A stretch of DNA of 64,000 bases from Betaproteobacteria bacterium. Lineage in GTDB: Bacteria; Pseudomonadota; Gammaproteobacteria; Burkholderiales; Casimicrobiaceae. The stretch is taken from positions 178,364-242,363 of the forward strand of contig JADJWJ010000006.1 in NCBI GenBank assembly GCA_016716425.1. The letters are read 5' to 3'. The position numbers were made by a program, and so were the translations under genes. Under the pieces are notes generated by a model. That model made no database searches, was not told where the DNA came from, and saw only the letters and a program-made list of their open reading frames with translations. Numbering within the stretch: the stretch's first letter is position 1; each line of letters begins with the position of its first letter. Below are positions 31,440 to 40,442 of the stretch, piece by piece.

Positions 31440-34112
31440 TTACCGCGCGCGTGCGGACGCCGGCGCCGCATTGCCGCCGGCGTGCGCGAACGCGATCAGA
31501 CGCGTGATCGCGCTGCGCGCCACGTCGCGCGAGAAGTGCGTGCGGATGTTGTCGCGGCCGGCGGCGGCGAGCCGGTTCCACAGCGCCTCGTCGCGGTACA
31601 GGCGGACGATCGCGTCGGCATACGCCTTCGCGTCGTCGGCGACCAGCACGTCGCGCTCCGCCACGAGCGACATGCCTTCGATCGCCGGCGTGGTGGCGAC
31701 CACCGGCAGGCCGTAGCTCATCGCCAGGTTGATCTTGCCCTTGACGCCGGCGCCGTAGCGCAACGGCGCGATCGACACGCGGCAGCCGGCGAAGTACGGC
31801 GTCACGTCGGGCACGTAGCCGGTCACGACGAAGTCCTCGGCGGCGAGCGCGCGCACGTTGGCGGGCACCTTGCTGCCTACGATGTACGTCTTGACGCCGG
31901 GCAGCGCCGCGCGGACGTGCGGCAGGATCTCGTCCGCGTACCAGAGCACGGCGTCGGTGTTGGGCGGGTGCTGGAAGCCGCCGATGAACACGAGTCCCTC
32001 GCGCTCCGCGAACGGCTTGCCCGGCGGCATCAGCTCGTGGATCGTCGACAGCAACAGCACGCGCGCATCGGGCGCGAGCTCCGCCAGAAGCGTCTTCTCG
32101 TACGGCGACACGACGAGCGTCACGTCGGCCTTGCGGATCAGCGCGAGTTCCTCGTCCCGCTTGGCGCGCGCCGAGGCCCGGGCGAGCGCGCTGCCCTCCA
32201 GCTCCGCCTGCCGCTCGCTGCGCAGGAAGTGCAGGTCGACCGTGTCGAAGACGATCAGCGCGCGCGACGCGAACGCGCGCACGGCGTCGATGTGCTTGAC
32301 CGCGATGTAGTGGCGGGAGACGACCACCATGTCGAACTCGCTGCCGCGAGCGGACAGCAGGTCGGCGATCGAGCGGACGAACGGATGGAACAGGACCTCG
32401 ATGCCGCGCTGCTGCAGCTGCGACACGTACGGCTGCCGGTGCTCGAGGTTGTCGGCGACGAACGTGACCTTGCAGCGCAGCGACGTCAGGATCTCCAGGA
32501 TCGCCAGCATCCGCATCGAGCCGGCGTCGTGGTCCGGCGTCAGCATGCAGGCGTCGATCACCAGCACGCGCATCGTCGCCCAGCGGTCGCGCTCGAACCG
32601 GACGTCGATGCCGTTGGCGCGGTGCGCCTGCAGGCCGGTCCCCCACTTGGCGGCGAACGTCTCGCGGTTGACGACCTGGTGCCGCTTGACGCCCGTCGTC
32701 TCGTCGGTGCCGGAGGTCTGGCCCTCGAAGTGCACGACGGTGGCCGCGGGCTGGTAGTAGACCTTGCGGCCCGCCGCACGCACGGCGAACGCGAGGTCCG
32801 CATCCTCGTAGTACGCCGGCGCATAGCGCTCGTCGAATCCGCCGAGCTCCCGGAACAGCTCGACCGGAATCGCGAGGCACGCGCCGGAGCAGTAGTCGGC
32901 CTCGCGCAGGTAGTTGTATTCGGGCCGGTCGGGATTGTCGTCGCGCCCGAAGTTCCACGCCGACCCGTCGCGCCAGACGATGCCGCCGGCCTCCTGCAGG
33001 CGGCCATCCGGATAGACGAGCTTCGCGCCGACGAGGCCCGCGTCCGGATGCTCGGCGAACACGCGCAGCATCGCCTCCAGCCAGCCCGGCGAAAGCAGCG
33101 TGTCGTTGTTGAGGAACACGACGTACTCGCTGCGCGCCATCTCGGCGCCGCGGTTGCACGTGCCGATGAATCCCAGATTCTGCTCGTTGCGCTCGAAGCG
33201 CACGCCCGCGACCCCGGCGAGCGCGGGCGCGACGGGCTCCGGCGACGCGTCGTCGACGACGATCACCTCGATCATGTCGTGCGGCGTGTGCGCGTGCAGG
33301 CTCTTCAGGCACGTGAACGTCAGCAGCGGCTTGCCGTACACGGGGATCACGATCGACGCCACCGGCGCCGCCGCACGCTCGAACGCGAGCGGCGTGATCG
33401 CCTCCTCCTGCCGGAACGGCGTCGCGGCCGCCGGCTTGAAGCGCTCGTCGGGACGCACCTTGGCCCGCACGCGCTCGGCCAGCGCGGCCGGCCCCTCGTC
33501 GCGCAGGATCGACAGCGCCACCGACGACATCTGCGGCAGCCTGAGGACGCCGGCCCGCCACGCGTGGAATCGCGCGCGCGCCACCTTGGCCCGCTGGCCA
33601 GCCGTGCGCAACGGCTGCGTGATCCGCCACGAGCGCGAGCTCTCCAGCTCCCCGATGCGCTCGCGCGCGACCGCCAGCATCGCCTCCAGATGCGCTGCGT
33701 GCAGCTGCATCTGCTCGGTCTGCACCTGCAGCTGGCCCGCCTGCAACTGCATCTCCGACATCTGCAGTTGCGCGAGGTGGAAACGGCGCTGCGTGGCGTA
33801 CAGCTCGCCGGCCAGTTGCTCGCGGTCGCCCTGCGCGCGGTCCTGCACCGCCTGGAAGTGCTCGCGGAGCTGGTCGAGCTGCGCCGACACCGTCGCGACC
33901 TGGTGCTTCAGCTCGGCGCGCGCCGCCGTGTGCCCGCACTCGACGCCGGCTTCGTACAGCTGCGGCAGCGACAGCGGCGCGGCTTCCGTCTCGCCCGCGC
34001 GCAGGTAGAGGTTGGCGTCGCTCAGCTCGGGCAGCCGGTCGGGAGCCGCGGCCGCGCGCGGCGCGGCCGGCAGCGGCGCCAGATAGAGCGTGCGGTAGCG
34101 GGCAGGATCCAT
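31440..34112 (-). CDS. Giant GT2-GT4 fusion glycosyltransferase with N-terminal coiled coil
   Basis: An 890-residue cytoplasmic protein. Residues up to about 200 form a Gln/Leu-rich coiled coil (LQMSEMQLQAGQLQVQ). A GT-A family 2 domain follows (ASIVIPVYGKPLLTFTCLKS, VVDDASPEP, FLNNDTLLSPGWLEAM, YYEDADLAF). The last about 330 residues are a GT-B family 4 domain (GLVFIGGFQHPPNTDAVLWY, SIAPLRYGAGVKGKINLAMS). Such fusions add sugars successively to an O-antigen, capsule or glycoprotein. The ATG overlaps the stop of the upstream glycosyltransferase (TGATG), so the three-gene operon is translationally coupled. Confidence 0.88.
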   Translation of the reverse strand: MDPARYRTLYLAPLPAAPRAAAAPDRLPELSDANLYLRAGETEAAPLSLPQLYEAGVECGHTAARAELKHQVATVSAQLDQLREHFQAVQDRAQGDREQLAGELYATQRRFHLAQLQMSEMQLQAGQLQVQTEQMQLHAAHLEAMLAVARERIGELESSRSWRITQPLRTAGQRAKVARARFHAWRAGVLRLPQMSSVALSILRDEGPAALAERVRAKVRPDERFKPAAATPFRQEEAITPLAFERAAAPVASIVIPVYGKPLLTFTCLKSLHAHTPHDMIEVIVVDDASPEPVAPALAGVAGVRFERNEQNLGFIGTCNRGAEMARSEYVVFLNNDTLLSPGWLEAMLRVFAEHPDAGLVGAKLVYPDGRLQEAGGIVWRDGSAWNFGRDDNPDRPEYNYLREADYCSGACLAIPVELFRELGGFDERYAPAYYEDADLAFAVRAAGRKVYYQPAATVVHFEGQTSGTDETTGVKRHQVVNRETFAAKWGTGLQAHRANGIDVRFERDRWATMRVLVIDACMLTPDHDAGSMRMLAILEILTSLRCKVTFVADNLEHRQPYVSQLQQRGIEVLFHPFVRSIADLLSARGSEFDMVVVSRHYIAVKHIDAVRAFASRALIVFDTVDLHFLRSERQAELEGSALARASARAKRDEELALIRKADVTLVVSPYEKTLLAELAPDARVLLLSTIHELMPPGKPFAEREGLVFIGGFQHPPNTDAVLWYADEILPHVRAALPGVKTYIVGSKVPANVRALAAEDFVVTGYVPDVTPYFAGCRVSIAPLRYGAGVKGKINLAMSYGLPVVATTPAIEGMSLVAERDVLVADDAKAYADAIVRLYRDEALWNRLAAAGRDNIRTHFSRDVARSAITRLIAFAHAGGNAAPASARAR

Positions 34113-36016
34113 CAGCGCGCCACCTTCGCGAGCGCCGCGCCGGTGCCAACGGCGCCGGGCCGCGCGCCGAGCGCGGCCGCGAGCAGCGCATCGTTCCATT
34201 GCGCCGGCGGCGCGTTCCACGCCACGGTCGTGCTCCGCGGCGCGCCGGCGAGGCGCTCGGGGAACGCGCCCAGCGCCGACGCGACGATCGGCAGTCCCGA
34301 CTGCAACGCGACCGACAGCGTGTACGCGTAGGTCTCCGGCACCTGCGCCGCGAACAGCAGCACGTCGGGCTTCTCCGCCGCGATCAGCTGCGGCAGCTCG
34401 CTGTCGACGTATTGCCCGTAGATGGTGAGCGGCGCGTCGGGCGCCTGCGGGATCGGCTCCGTCGTCGAGCCGAGCACGCGAAACGACAGCGGCAGCCCGC
34501 GTTCGCGCGCGTCGCGCGCGCACGCCGCGACGACGTGCAGGCCCTTCTCCGGCGACAGGTTGCCGAGGATCGCGACCCGCGCGACGCGCGGCATGGCGGG
34601 CGCGGGCTCCTCCGGGTGCGGCCATACGTCGATCGCGAGGTCCGGCACGTAGCGGCGAATGCGCGCGGCGACATCCTGCGACGGCGCGATCACGCGCGCC
34701 GCGCCGCGCAGCATGCGCGCGAAGGCGCCGCGCCACGTCGCGATGTCCACTCCCCACTGGCCCGGCCGCCGCGCGAGGCACGCCGCGCAGCCGGCGGCGT
34801 CGGGCTCGCCGCAGTAGCGGCCGTCCTCGGCGACGAGGTGATACTGCGGGCAGATCGGGTGGTAGTCGTGCAGCGTGTAGTCGTACGGCACGCCGACGAC
34901 GGCCGGCAGCTCGAGGATCGCGCGCGGCTGCAGGTGGACGTGGTGGAAGTGCAGGCGCTCGACGCCGATCGCGCGCATCGTCTCCGCGAGCAGCGGCAGG
35001 TCGCCGGGCAGCGTGAAATAGAGCGCGAAGCTCTCGCCGGCGCGCGGCCACGACAGCTTGACCGTGTCGCCGGCGGCGGGCTCGAGGAACAGCACCTCGC
35101 ACCGCGCGTCGGTCAGCGCCGCGAGGTCGTTCATGTAGCGGCGGATGCCGCCGCCCCACGGGTGCGACACGAACACGAGCAGCCGCCGGCCCGACTCGGC
35201 CAGCCGCAGCAGGTCCACCCGGCGCGCGAATGCGCGCTGCGGTTCCCGCTCGACGACCTCCCGCCGGCTCGCCGGGTAGGACGGGTACAGCTTGGCCAGC
35301 GCGAGCTCGGCGCGCGCGGCGAGCGACTCCGCCTCGCGTGCGCCGAACGACACGTGCCCGTCGTGGCCGACGAACACGTCGCCGGCCAGCAGGTGGCGGA
35401 ACCCAGCACTCCCCGCCCGCAGACAGAAGTCCGTCTCGACGCCGTAGTCGCCGCCCAGCGGATTGGCGTCGAGCGCGCCCACCACGCGGACGCACTCGCG
35501 GCGGAAGTACAGGCATGGACCGTCGACGGCAGGCAGCGCGACCGCAGCGCCGGCGTTCGCGCGGGCGAAGGCGGCGTCGAGCGTGAAGACGGTCTGGCCC
35601 GGCGGCAGCGCGTTGGCGGATGCGGGACGCGGATAGGTCGCCACACCGACGCTGTTGGTGAACGTGGCCACCACGCCGACGTCGCGGGCCGCGGCGTGCC
35701 GCGCGAGGCGATCGAGCCAGTCGCCGGCGACCAGCGCGTCCGAGTGGAGCACGACGACGTCGCGGTCGCGGTGCAGGTCGAAGGCGCGGTTGACCGACGC
35801 CGCGAGGCCCTGGCGCGCCTCCTGTACCACGACCTGCACGCGGCCGGACGACGCGAGCTCGCCGAGGTAGGCCTTCAGTTGCGGATCGGCATTGCCGTCG
35901 TCGACCACGACGATCGCGTGCGCGGTGCGGCACCGTGCCGCGAACACGCTCTCGACGCAGCGCTGCAGCGCCGCGAGGCCCCCGTGGACCGGGATGACGA
36001 CGTCGACTTCGGCCAT
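34112..36016 (-). CDS. GT2-GT4 fusion glycosyltransferase
   Basis: A 634-residue two-domain enzyme. GT2 part, about 1-260: DVVIPVHGGLAALQRCVESV, VVDDGNADP, VVLHSDALVAGDWLDRL and GDYGVETDFCLRA. GT4 part, about 285-634: VFVSHPWGGGIRRYMNDLA, ILGNLSPEKGLHVVAACAR and LLFAAQVPETYAYTLSVAL. It overlaps the upstream methyltransferase stop and the downstream glycosyltransferase start by single bases. It probably builds the same surface glycan as its neighbour; acceptor and donors are unknown. Confidence 0.87.
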   Translation of the reverse strand: MAEVDVVIPVHGGLAALQRCVESVFAARCRTAHAIVVVDDGNADPQLKAYLGELASSGRVQVVVQEARQGLAASVNRAFDLHRDRDVVVLHSDALVAGDWLDRLARHAAARDVGVVATFTNSVGVATYPRPASANALPPGQTVFTLDAAFARANAGAAVALPAVDGPCLYFRRECVRVVGALDANPLGGDYGVETDFCLRAGSAGFRHLLAGDVFVGHDGHVSFGAREAESLAARAELALAKLYPSYPASRREVVEREPQRAFARRVDLLRLAESGRRLLVFVSHPWGGGIRRYMNDLAALTDARCEVLFLEPAAGDTVKLSWPRAGESFALYFTLPGDLPLLAETMRAIGVERLHFHHVHLQPRAILELPAVVGVPYDYTLHDYHPICPQYHLVAEDGRYCGEPDAAGCAACLARRPGQWGVDIATWRGAFARMLRGAARVIAPSQDVAARIRRYVPDLAIDVWPHPEEPAPAMPRVARVAILGNLSPEKGLHVVAACARDARERGLPLSFRVLGSTTEPIPQAPDAPLTIYGQYVDSELPQLIAAEKPDVLLFAAQVPETYAYTLSVALQSGLPIVASALGAFPERLAGAPRSTTVAWNAPPAQWNDALLAAALGARPGAVGTGAALAKVAR

Positions 36017-37164
36017 CAGCTTCGCCCGGACAACCGCTGCCGGACGGCGGCGAACGGATAGCGCAACCACCCCTGCGCCGACTCGCGGTACGCGAGCCGC
36101 GCCCGCGTCGCGTCGTGGGCGGCGGTCTCGTGCGCGTGCCCGGCGACCGCCTGCGCGCGCGCGTCCTCCTCGGCGGTCAGCGCCGCCTGCAGGCGCGCGA
36201 GCGCGTCGTGCGCCCGCGTCTGCGTCGCCGCGAGCTCGGCTTCGAGGCCCGCGATGCGCTCCGCCTGCACGCGCCCCGCCTCGCGTGCGCTCGCCAGCGC
36301 GTTCACGGCGGCGACCAGCCGCGTCTCGCGCTCGTCGGCGATCTTGCGCGCGTCGCGCTCCTCCCACTCGAGTTCGCGCGCGCGCAGCAGCGCACGCGCG
36401 TAGTCGCGCCACAGCGACAGCGCGCCGTCGTCGAACAGCGAGAGCGCCGGCAGCGCCGGCAGCGCCGCGTCCGGGCCGCCGCAGACGACGACGAAGTACA
36501 TCGGCGGCGCTGGCGACGGTGCCGCCGCGGGCCGGTCGCCGGCGAGCGTGACGAACGACGCCGCGCCCGCGGATGCGCCTTCCGCCCACAACGCCGACTG
36601 CGCGACGACGCGCTGCGCGTACCACGCCTGCCGCGGGAACGCCGGCGCAAGCAGCGCCGCCAGCTCGTCGCGGTCGAGCTCGCGCACGTGGTAATGGTTC
36701 TCGACCCCGCCACCTTCGTTGTAGACCGGGCGGTTGGGCGACGAGATGACGAGCACGCCGGACGGCGCCAGCACGCGCCGGAACTCGGCGAGCATCGCCT
36801 CCTGCTCGGCGAGGTGCTCGACGGTCTCGAACGACACCACGAGGTCCACGCTCGCGTCCGGTAGCGGCAGCGCGGTGACCGACGCCGCGGCGAACTCGAG
36901 GTTGGCGCGCGCGTACCGCGCGCGCGCGTGCGCGATCGCCTCGTCGGAGATGTCGACGCCGGTCACGTGTGCCGCGTCCTGCGCCAGCAGCCGGCTGCCG
37001 TAGCCTTCGCCGCAGGCGGCGTCGAGAACGCGTCGGCCCGCCGCCAGCGACGCGACCGCGGCGTAGCGGTGCCAGTGCTCGTACCAGATCGTGCCGCGCA
37101 CGTCCGGCAGGAAGCGCTCGCCGGTGAACGCGAGCGTGGCGGCGGGGTTGGCGGCGGCGGTCAA
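36016..37164 (-). CDS. SAM-dependent methyltransferase with C-terminal coiled coil (glycan operon)
   Basis: A 382-residue protein. FTGERFLPDVRGTIWYEHWHRY opens the class I methyltransferase domain; VLDAACGEGYGSRLLA is the SAM loop and DLVVSFETVEHL the following motif. Residues beyond about 260 form a long Glu/Arg/Ala-rich coiled coil (LEWEERDARKIADERETRLV). No ATG is available. TTG at 37164 puts the start 13 codons before the conserved FTGERF, so it is chosen. It is first in the glycosyltransferase operon and probably methylates or caps the growing glycan; the coiled coil may pair with that of the 890-residue partner. Confidence 0.83.
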   Translation of the reverse strand: MTAAANPAATLAFTGERFLPDVRGTIWYEHWHRYAAVASLAAGRRVLDAACGEGYGSRLLAQDAAHVTGVDISDEAIAHARARYARANLEFAAASVTALPLPDASVDLVVSFETVEHLAEQEAMLAEFRRVLAPSGVLVISSPNRPVYNEGGGVENHYHVRELDRDELAALLAPAFPRQAWYAQRVVAQSALWAEGASAGAASFVTLAGDRPAAAPSPAPPMYFVVVCGGPDAALPALPALSLFDDGALSLWRDYARALLRARELEWEERDARKIADERETRLVAAVNALASAREAGRVQAERIAGLEAELAATQTRAHDALARLQAALTAEEDARAQAVAGHAHETAAHDATRARLAYRESAQGWLRYPFAAVRQRLSGRS

Positions 37165-37253
37165 GGGGGCGCGGTGCGGGCGCGGCGGGCGTCCCGTTCC
37201 CGGAATCCCGCGGCTAACCCGATATTGTAGCCGCCCGCCCCACGGGCGCGCCG

Positions 37254-38111
37254 CTACGCGAGGGCGACGATCACCGGCTGGTGGTCCGACACCTGCGTTG
37301 CCGTGTCGACGACGACCGAGCGCAGGCGCGGCTTCAGGTCGGCGCTGACGAACACGAAGTCGCATGCGTACGCCGCCTGGTCCGGGAATTCCTTCTCGTG
37401 GATGCGGAAGGTCGGCGGGTACGGCTCGCCCGGATGGGCGGCGTCCCACGCGTCGGCGAGCGGCGCGGTGCCGTCGGCAAACGGCGCTGCCATGCGTGCG
37501 TGCAGGGAGTCCGCGTACTCGAGGTTGAAGTCGCCGGTGATGACCGTCGCGGCCGGACGCGGCAGCGACTCGAACGGCCCGCCGTCGTCCTTGGTCGGGG
37601 AAGGATCGCGCGCGTGGCCCGCGCCTTCCGCGTAGATCGCGCGCAGCGCCTCCACCTGCGCGGCGCGCCGGGCGCGTCCGTAGTACTCGAGATGCGTCGT
37701 GATCACCCGCACGTCGCCGAACGGCGCGCTGACCACGGCCTCGACCGCGATGCGCGGCATGCCGGGTACGCCGGGATCGGCCGGGAACGGCAGCAGGTAC
37801 GCGAACGTCTGCTGCACCGGCAGCCGCGACAGGATCATGTTGCCGAACCGGCGGCGGCGCCCGCCGTCGCCCGGATGATCGACCGCGATGCCCGGCACCG
37901 CCGTGTACCCGGGGAGCAGCTCGGCGAGCCGGGCGAACTGGTCCTCGCCGGAATGGCCGGGCAGGCGCGGGTCCGGGAAGTTGTCGCCGATCTCCTGCAG
38001 GCAGAGCACGTCGAAGTCGGCGAGGCGCTTCGCTTCGGCGACGACCCTCGCCGGGTCGACGCTGCCGTCGACGCCGCGGCACCACTGGACGTTCCACGTG
38101 ATGAGCTTCAT
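37254..38111 (-). CDS. Endonuclease/exonuclease/phosphatase (EEP) family hydrolase
   Basis: A 285-residue metal-dependent phosphoesterase with the EEP landmarks in order: LITWNVQW, LQEIGD, FGNMILSR, TTHLEYY, GDFNLEY, DFVFVSADL and SDHQPVIVAL. Substrates in the family range from DNA to phospholipids and inositol phosphates, and no signal peptide is present. It ends the leftward sugar-phosphate ABC operon, eight bases after the permease stop. If the importer takes glycerophosphodiesters, this hydrolase could process them; that link is inference. Confidence 0.85.
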   Translation of the reverse strand: MKLITWNVQWCRGVDGSVDPARVVAEAKRLADFDVLCLQEIGDNFPDPRLPGHSGEDQFARLAELLPGYTAVPGIAVDHPGDGGRRRRFGNMILSRLPVQQTFAYLLPFPADPGVPGMPRIAVEAVVSAPFGDVRVITTHLEYYGRARRAAQVEALRAIYAEGAGHARDPSPTKDDGGPFESLPRPAATVITGDFNLEYADSLHARMAAPFADGTAPLADAWDAAHPGEPYPPTFRIHEKEFPDQAAYACDFVFVSADLKPRLRSVVVDTATQVSDHQPVIVALA

Positions 38112-38118
38112 CGTGCGC

Positions 38119-38949
38119 CTATTTTATCCCGGCACGCATGAACGACTGCACGAACTGCCGCTGGAACAGCAGGAACGCGATCAGCAGCGGGGCCGTCGTC
38201 AGCAGCGTCGCGGCCGTGATGATCGACCAGTCGAGCCCCTGGTCGGTCGCCGAGAACACCTGGAGGCCGACGGTGACCGGACGCGACTCGACCGAGTTGG
38301 TGATGATGAGCGGCCACAGGAAGTTGTTCCAGTGGTAGCTGACGCTGACCAGCGCGTAGGCGAGGTAGGTCGGCCGCGCGAGCGGCACGTAGACCTTCCA
38401 CAGCACCATGAGCGGCGATGCCCCCTCGACGCGCGCGGCCTCGTCGAGCTCGCGCGGCACCGTCTTGAACGTCTGCCGCAGCAGGAAGATGCCGAACGCG
38501 CTCGCCATGTAGGGGAGCCCGATCGCGAGAATCGTGTCCTTGATGCCGAGCACGGTCATCGTCCGGTAGTTCTCGACGATCAGCACGTCGGGCATGATCA
38601 TCAGCTGCACGAGCACCAGCGCGAACAGCACGTCGCGGCCGGGAAACTCGAAGCGCGCGAACGAGTACGCGGCGAGGGTCACCAGCACGAGCTGCGCGGC
38701 CAGCACCATCGTCACCAGCAGCACCGTGTTGAGGAAGTAGCGCGCGAACGGCGCCGCCGCCCATGCGCGGGCGAAGTTGTCGAGCGTCAGCGGGGCCGTC
38801 AGCACGAAGCGCGTCGAGAACTCGGCCGGGTGGAACGCGGTCCAGAACGCGTAGAGCAGCGGCAGCACCCACAGGAGGCCGAGCAGCCACGCCGCGGCGG
38901 TCTCCAGCGCGCGCGTCACGCCGCGGGGCGCGTAGACCATCGTGCTCAT
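38119..38949 (-). CDS. ABC sugar/glycerol-3-phosphate permease subunit (UgpE/MalG-like)
   Basis: A 276-residue membrane protein with six hydrophobic segments and the cytoplasmic EAA loop ELDEAARVEGASPLMVLWKVYVPL that contacts the ATPase. MalG/UgpE class by its N-terminal FHPAEF...LTLDNFARAW block. It follows the other permease by 25 bases and pairs with it. Confidence 0.9.
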   Translation of the reverse strand: MSTMVYAPRGVTRALETAAAWLLGLLWVLPLLYAFWTAFHPAEFSTRFVLTAPLTLDNFARAWAAAPFARYFLNTVLLVTMVLAAQLVLVTLAAYSFARFEFPGRDVLFALVLVQLMIMPDVLIVENYRTMTVLGIKDTILAIGLPYMASAFGIFLLRQTFKTVPRELDEAARVEGASPLMVLWKVYVPLARPTYLAYALVSVSYHWNNFLWPLIITNSVESRPVTVGLQVFSATDQGLDWSIITAATLLTTAPLLIAFLLFQRQFVQSFMRAGIK

Positions 38950-38974
38950 GGTCGCGTCCGCAAGGGCCGGGGGT

Positions 38975-39850
38975 TCATTGGTAGTGCACCCTGCGTTCGA
39001 GGAAGAAGAACTGCGCGAGGGCGACCAGTGCGAGCAGCGCCAGCAGCACTACGGTGAGCGCCGCCGCGTAGGCGGTGTCCCAGAACCGGAAGCCGACCTC
39101 GTACACGTAGTAGAGCAGGAGCGCCGTCGCGTTGTCGGGGCCGCCGCGCGTCATCACGAAGATGTGGTCTATCAGCCGGAACGCGTTGATCACCGCGTTG
39201 ACGAGCACGAACAGCGTCGTGGGCATCAGCAGCGGAAACGTGACGCGGCGGAAGTAGTACCAGCGCGACGCGCCCTCGATGGCCGCGGCCTCGGCCAGGT
39301 GCGGCGACATCGACTGCAGCGCGGCCAGGTAGAAGATCATGAAGAAGCCGGCCTCCTTCCAGACCGTCACGAGCATGAGCGCGGGCAGCGCCGTGCTCTT
39401 GCTGCCGAGCCAGTTGTGGCTGCCGGCGCCGAACGCGTCCAGGAATCTCGCCAGCAGCCCGTATTCGGGCGTGTAGAAGAAGAGCCAGATGTTCGCGACG
39501 GCGATCATCGGCAGCACGGTCGGCGTGAAGTAGGCGAGCCGCAGCAGGCCGCGCCCGGCAATGCGCTCGTTCACCCAGACCGCCATCAGGATCGCGATGA
39601 CGATCGACGCCGGGATTGTCCCCGCCGCGTACCAGAAGTTGTTACCGAGCGCCTGCCAGAAGATCGGGTCGTCGGCGAGCTGCCGGTAGTTGTCGACACC
39701 CACGAACACCGATGGCCGGCTGCCCCTGGGTGTGGAGAAGAAGCTCTGCCACAGCGTCGCGACGGCCGGGTAGTGCGTGAACAGCGCGAGCAGCACCATC
39801 GCCGGCAGCAGCAGCAGCCAGCCGTAGAGCCATTGGGTGGTGCGGGTCAT
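38975..39850 (-). CDS. ABC sugar/glycerol-3-phosphate permease subunit (UgpA/MalF-like)
   Basis: A 291-residue membrane protein with six hydrophobic segments. EAAAIEGASRWYYFRRVTFPLL is the EAA loop and VFVGVDNYRQLADDPIFWQAL the typical periplasmic block of UgpA-class permeases. Between it and the binding-protein gene upstream in the operon lies a 590-bp insertion with three repeats and a broken DUF559 gene, which may weaken its expression. Confidence 0.9.
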   Translation of the reverse strand: MTRTTQWLYGWLLLLPAMVLLALFTHYPAVATLWQSFFSTPRGSRPSVFVGVDNYRQLADDPIFWQALGNNFWYAAGTIPASIVIAILMAVWVNERIAGRGLLRLAYFTPTVLPMIAVANIWLFFYTPEYGLLARFLDAFGAGSHNWLGSKSTALPALMLVTVWKEAGFFMIFYLAALQSMSPHLAEAAAIEGASRWYYFRRVTFPLLMPTTLFVLVNAVINAFRLIDHIFVMTRGGPDNATALLLYYVYEVGFRFWDTAYAAALTVVLLALLALVALAQFFFLERRVHYQ

Positions 39851-39868
39851 TCGAGCACGTACCGCGCG

Positions 39869-40268
39869 TTATCGCTCCCTCTCCCCGCGTGCGGGGAGAG
39901 GGTTGGGGTGAGGGGGGACGGCGATGGGCACGGACAGGTGCATCAGGATGTCGTCAAGAACGGATCCGACGTTCAGCATCGCGTCGTCGTTCCAATACCG
40001 CCGCACGCCACATCCACGTCCGCACAACCACTCCGTTCGCGCGTTGTCGAACTTGGCATGCTCGGTGTGCTGCCCGCCGTCCAGCTCCACGATCAATCTC
40101 CGATCCAGGCACGCGAAGTCGACAATGAACGGGCCCATTGCGTGTTGCCGCCGGAACTTGAACCCTGCAAGACGGCGGTCGCGAAGGCGCCACCAAGGCA
40201 GCGCCTCCGCGTCGGTCTGCGTCGGTCTGCGTCCTGCGAAGCTCGCGCGCCCGTTCGAATTCCCTCAC
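39869..40268 (-). pseudogene. DUF559 (Vsr-like endonuclease fold) gene broken by a 10-bp tandem duplication
   Basis: From a GTG at 40268 the frame reads REFERARELRRTQTDA and then goes astray. The other frame continues EALPWWRLRDRRLAGFKFRR and GPFIVDFACLDRRLIVELDG, the DUF559 core with its catalytic Asp/Glu. The break is explained exactly by two tandem copies of GTCGGTCTGC at 40211-40230 (plus strand); removing one copy restores one continuous DUF559 protein. Both ends of the gene are made of palindromic repeat sequence: the GTG lies in one copy, and the C-terminal HPNPLPARGERER is encoded by another. A downstream ATG at 40138 could still make an 89-residue fragment with the core motif. Confidence 0.85.
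39872..39915. repeat. CCCTCACCCCAACCCTCTCCCC-type repeat, copy left of the DUF559 gene
   Basis: CTCCCTCTCCCCGC-GTGC-GGGGAGAGGGTTGGGG; overlaps the 3' end of the DUF559 gene. Confidence 0.85.
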
Positions 40269-40303
40269 CCCAACCCTCTCCCCGTACCGGGGAGAGGGAG
40301 ACT
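40261..40303. repeat. Palindromic repeat, copy at the DUF559 start, inverted to the left copy
   Basis: CCCTCACCCCAACCCTC followed by a CTCCCCGTACCGGGGAG hairpin and AGGGAG. Together with the left copy it gives the gene inverted flanks. Confidence 0.85.
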
Positions 40304-40370
40304 AGGCGGCGGAGCCCTGCGCCGAAATCGGCCGGGCGGACGATGCGCGCGCGCATCGGCTGCGCCGCGT

Positions 40371-40416
40371 GCCCCTCACCCCGACCCTCTCCCCGCTGCG
40401 CGGGGCGAGGGAGAGG
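40371..40416. repeat. Third palindromic repeat copy in the ABC operon
   Basis: CCCCTCACCCCGACCCTC followed by a CCCCGCTGCGCGGGG hairpin, 27 bases after the stop of the binding-protein gene, where it could act as a transcription-attenuating or mRNA-stabilising hairpin. Confidence 0.8.
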
Positions 40417-40442
40417 CGATGGGCCGCGCCGGCGCCTCAACG

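Noticed and set aside
34199..36061. 620-codon rightward ORF over the glycosyltransferase gene
   Set aside because: Antisense shadow with Arg/His/Gln-rich sequence and no recognisable domain.
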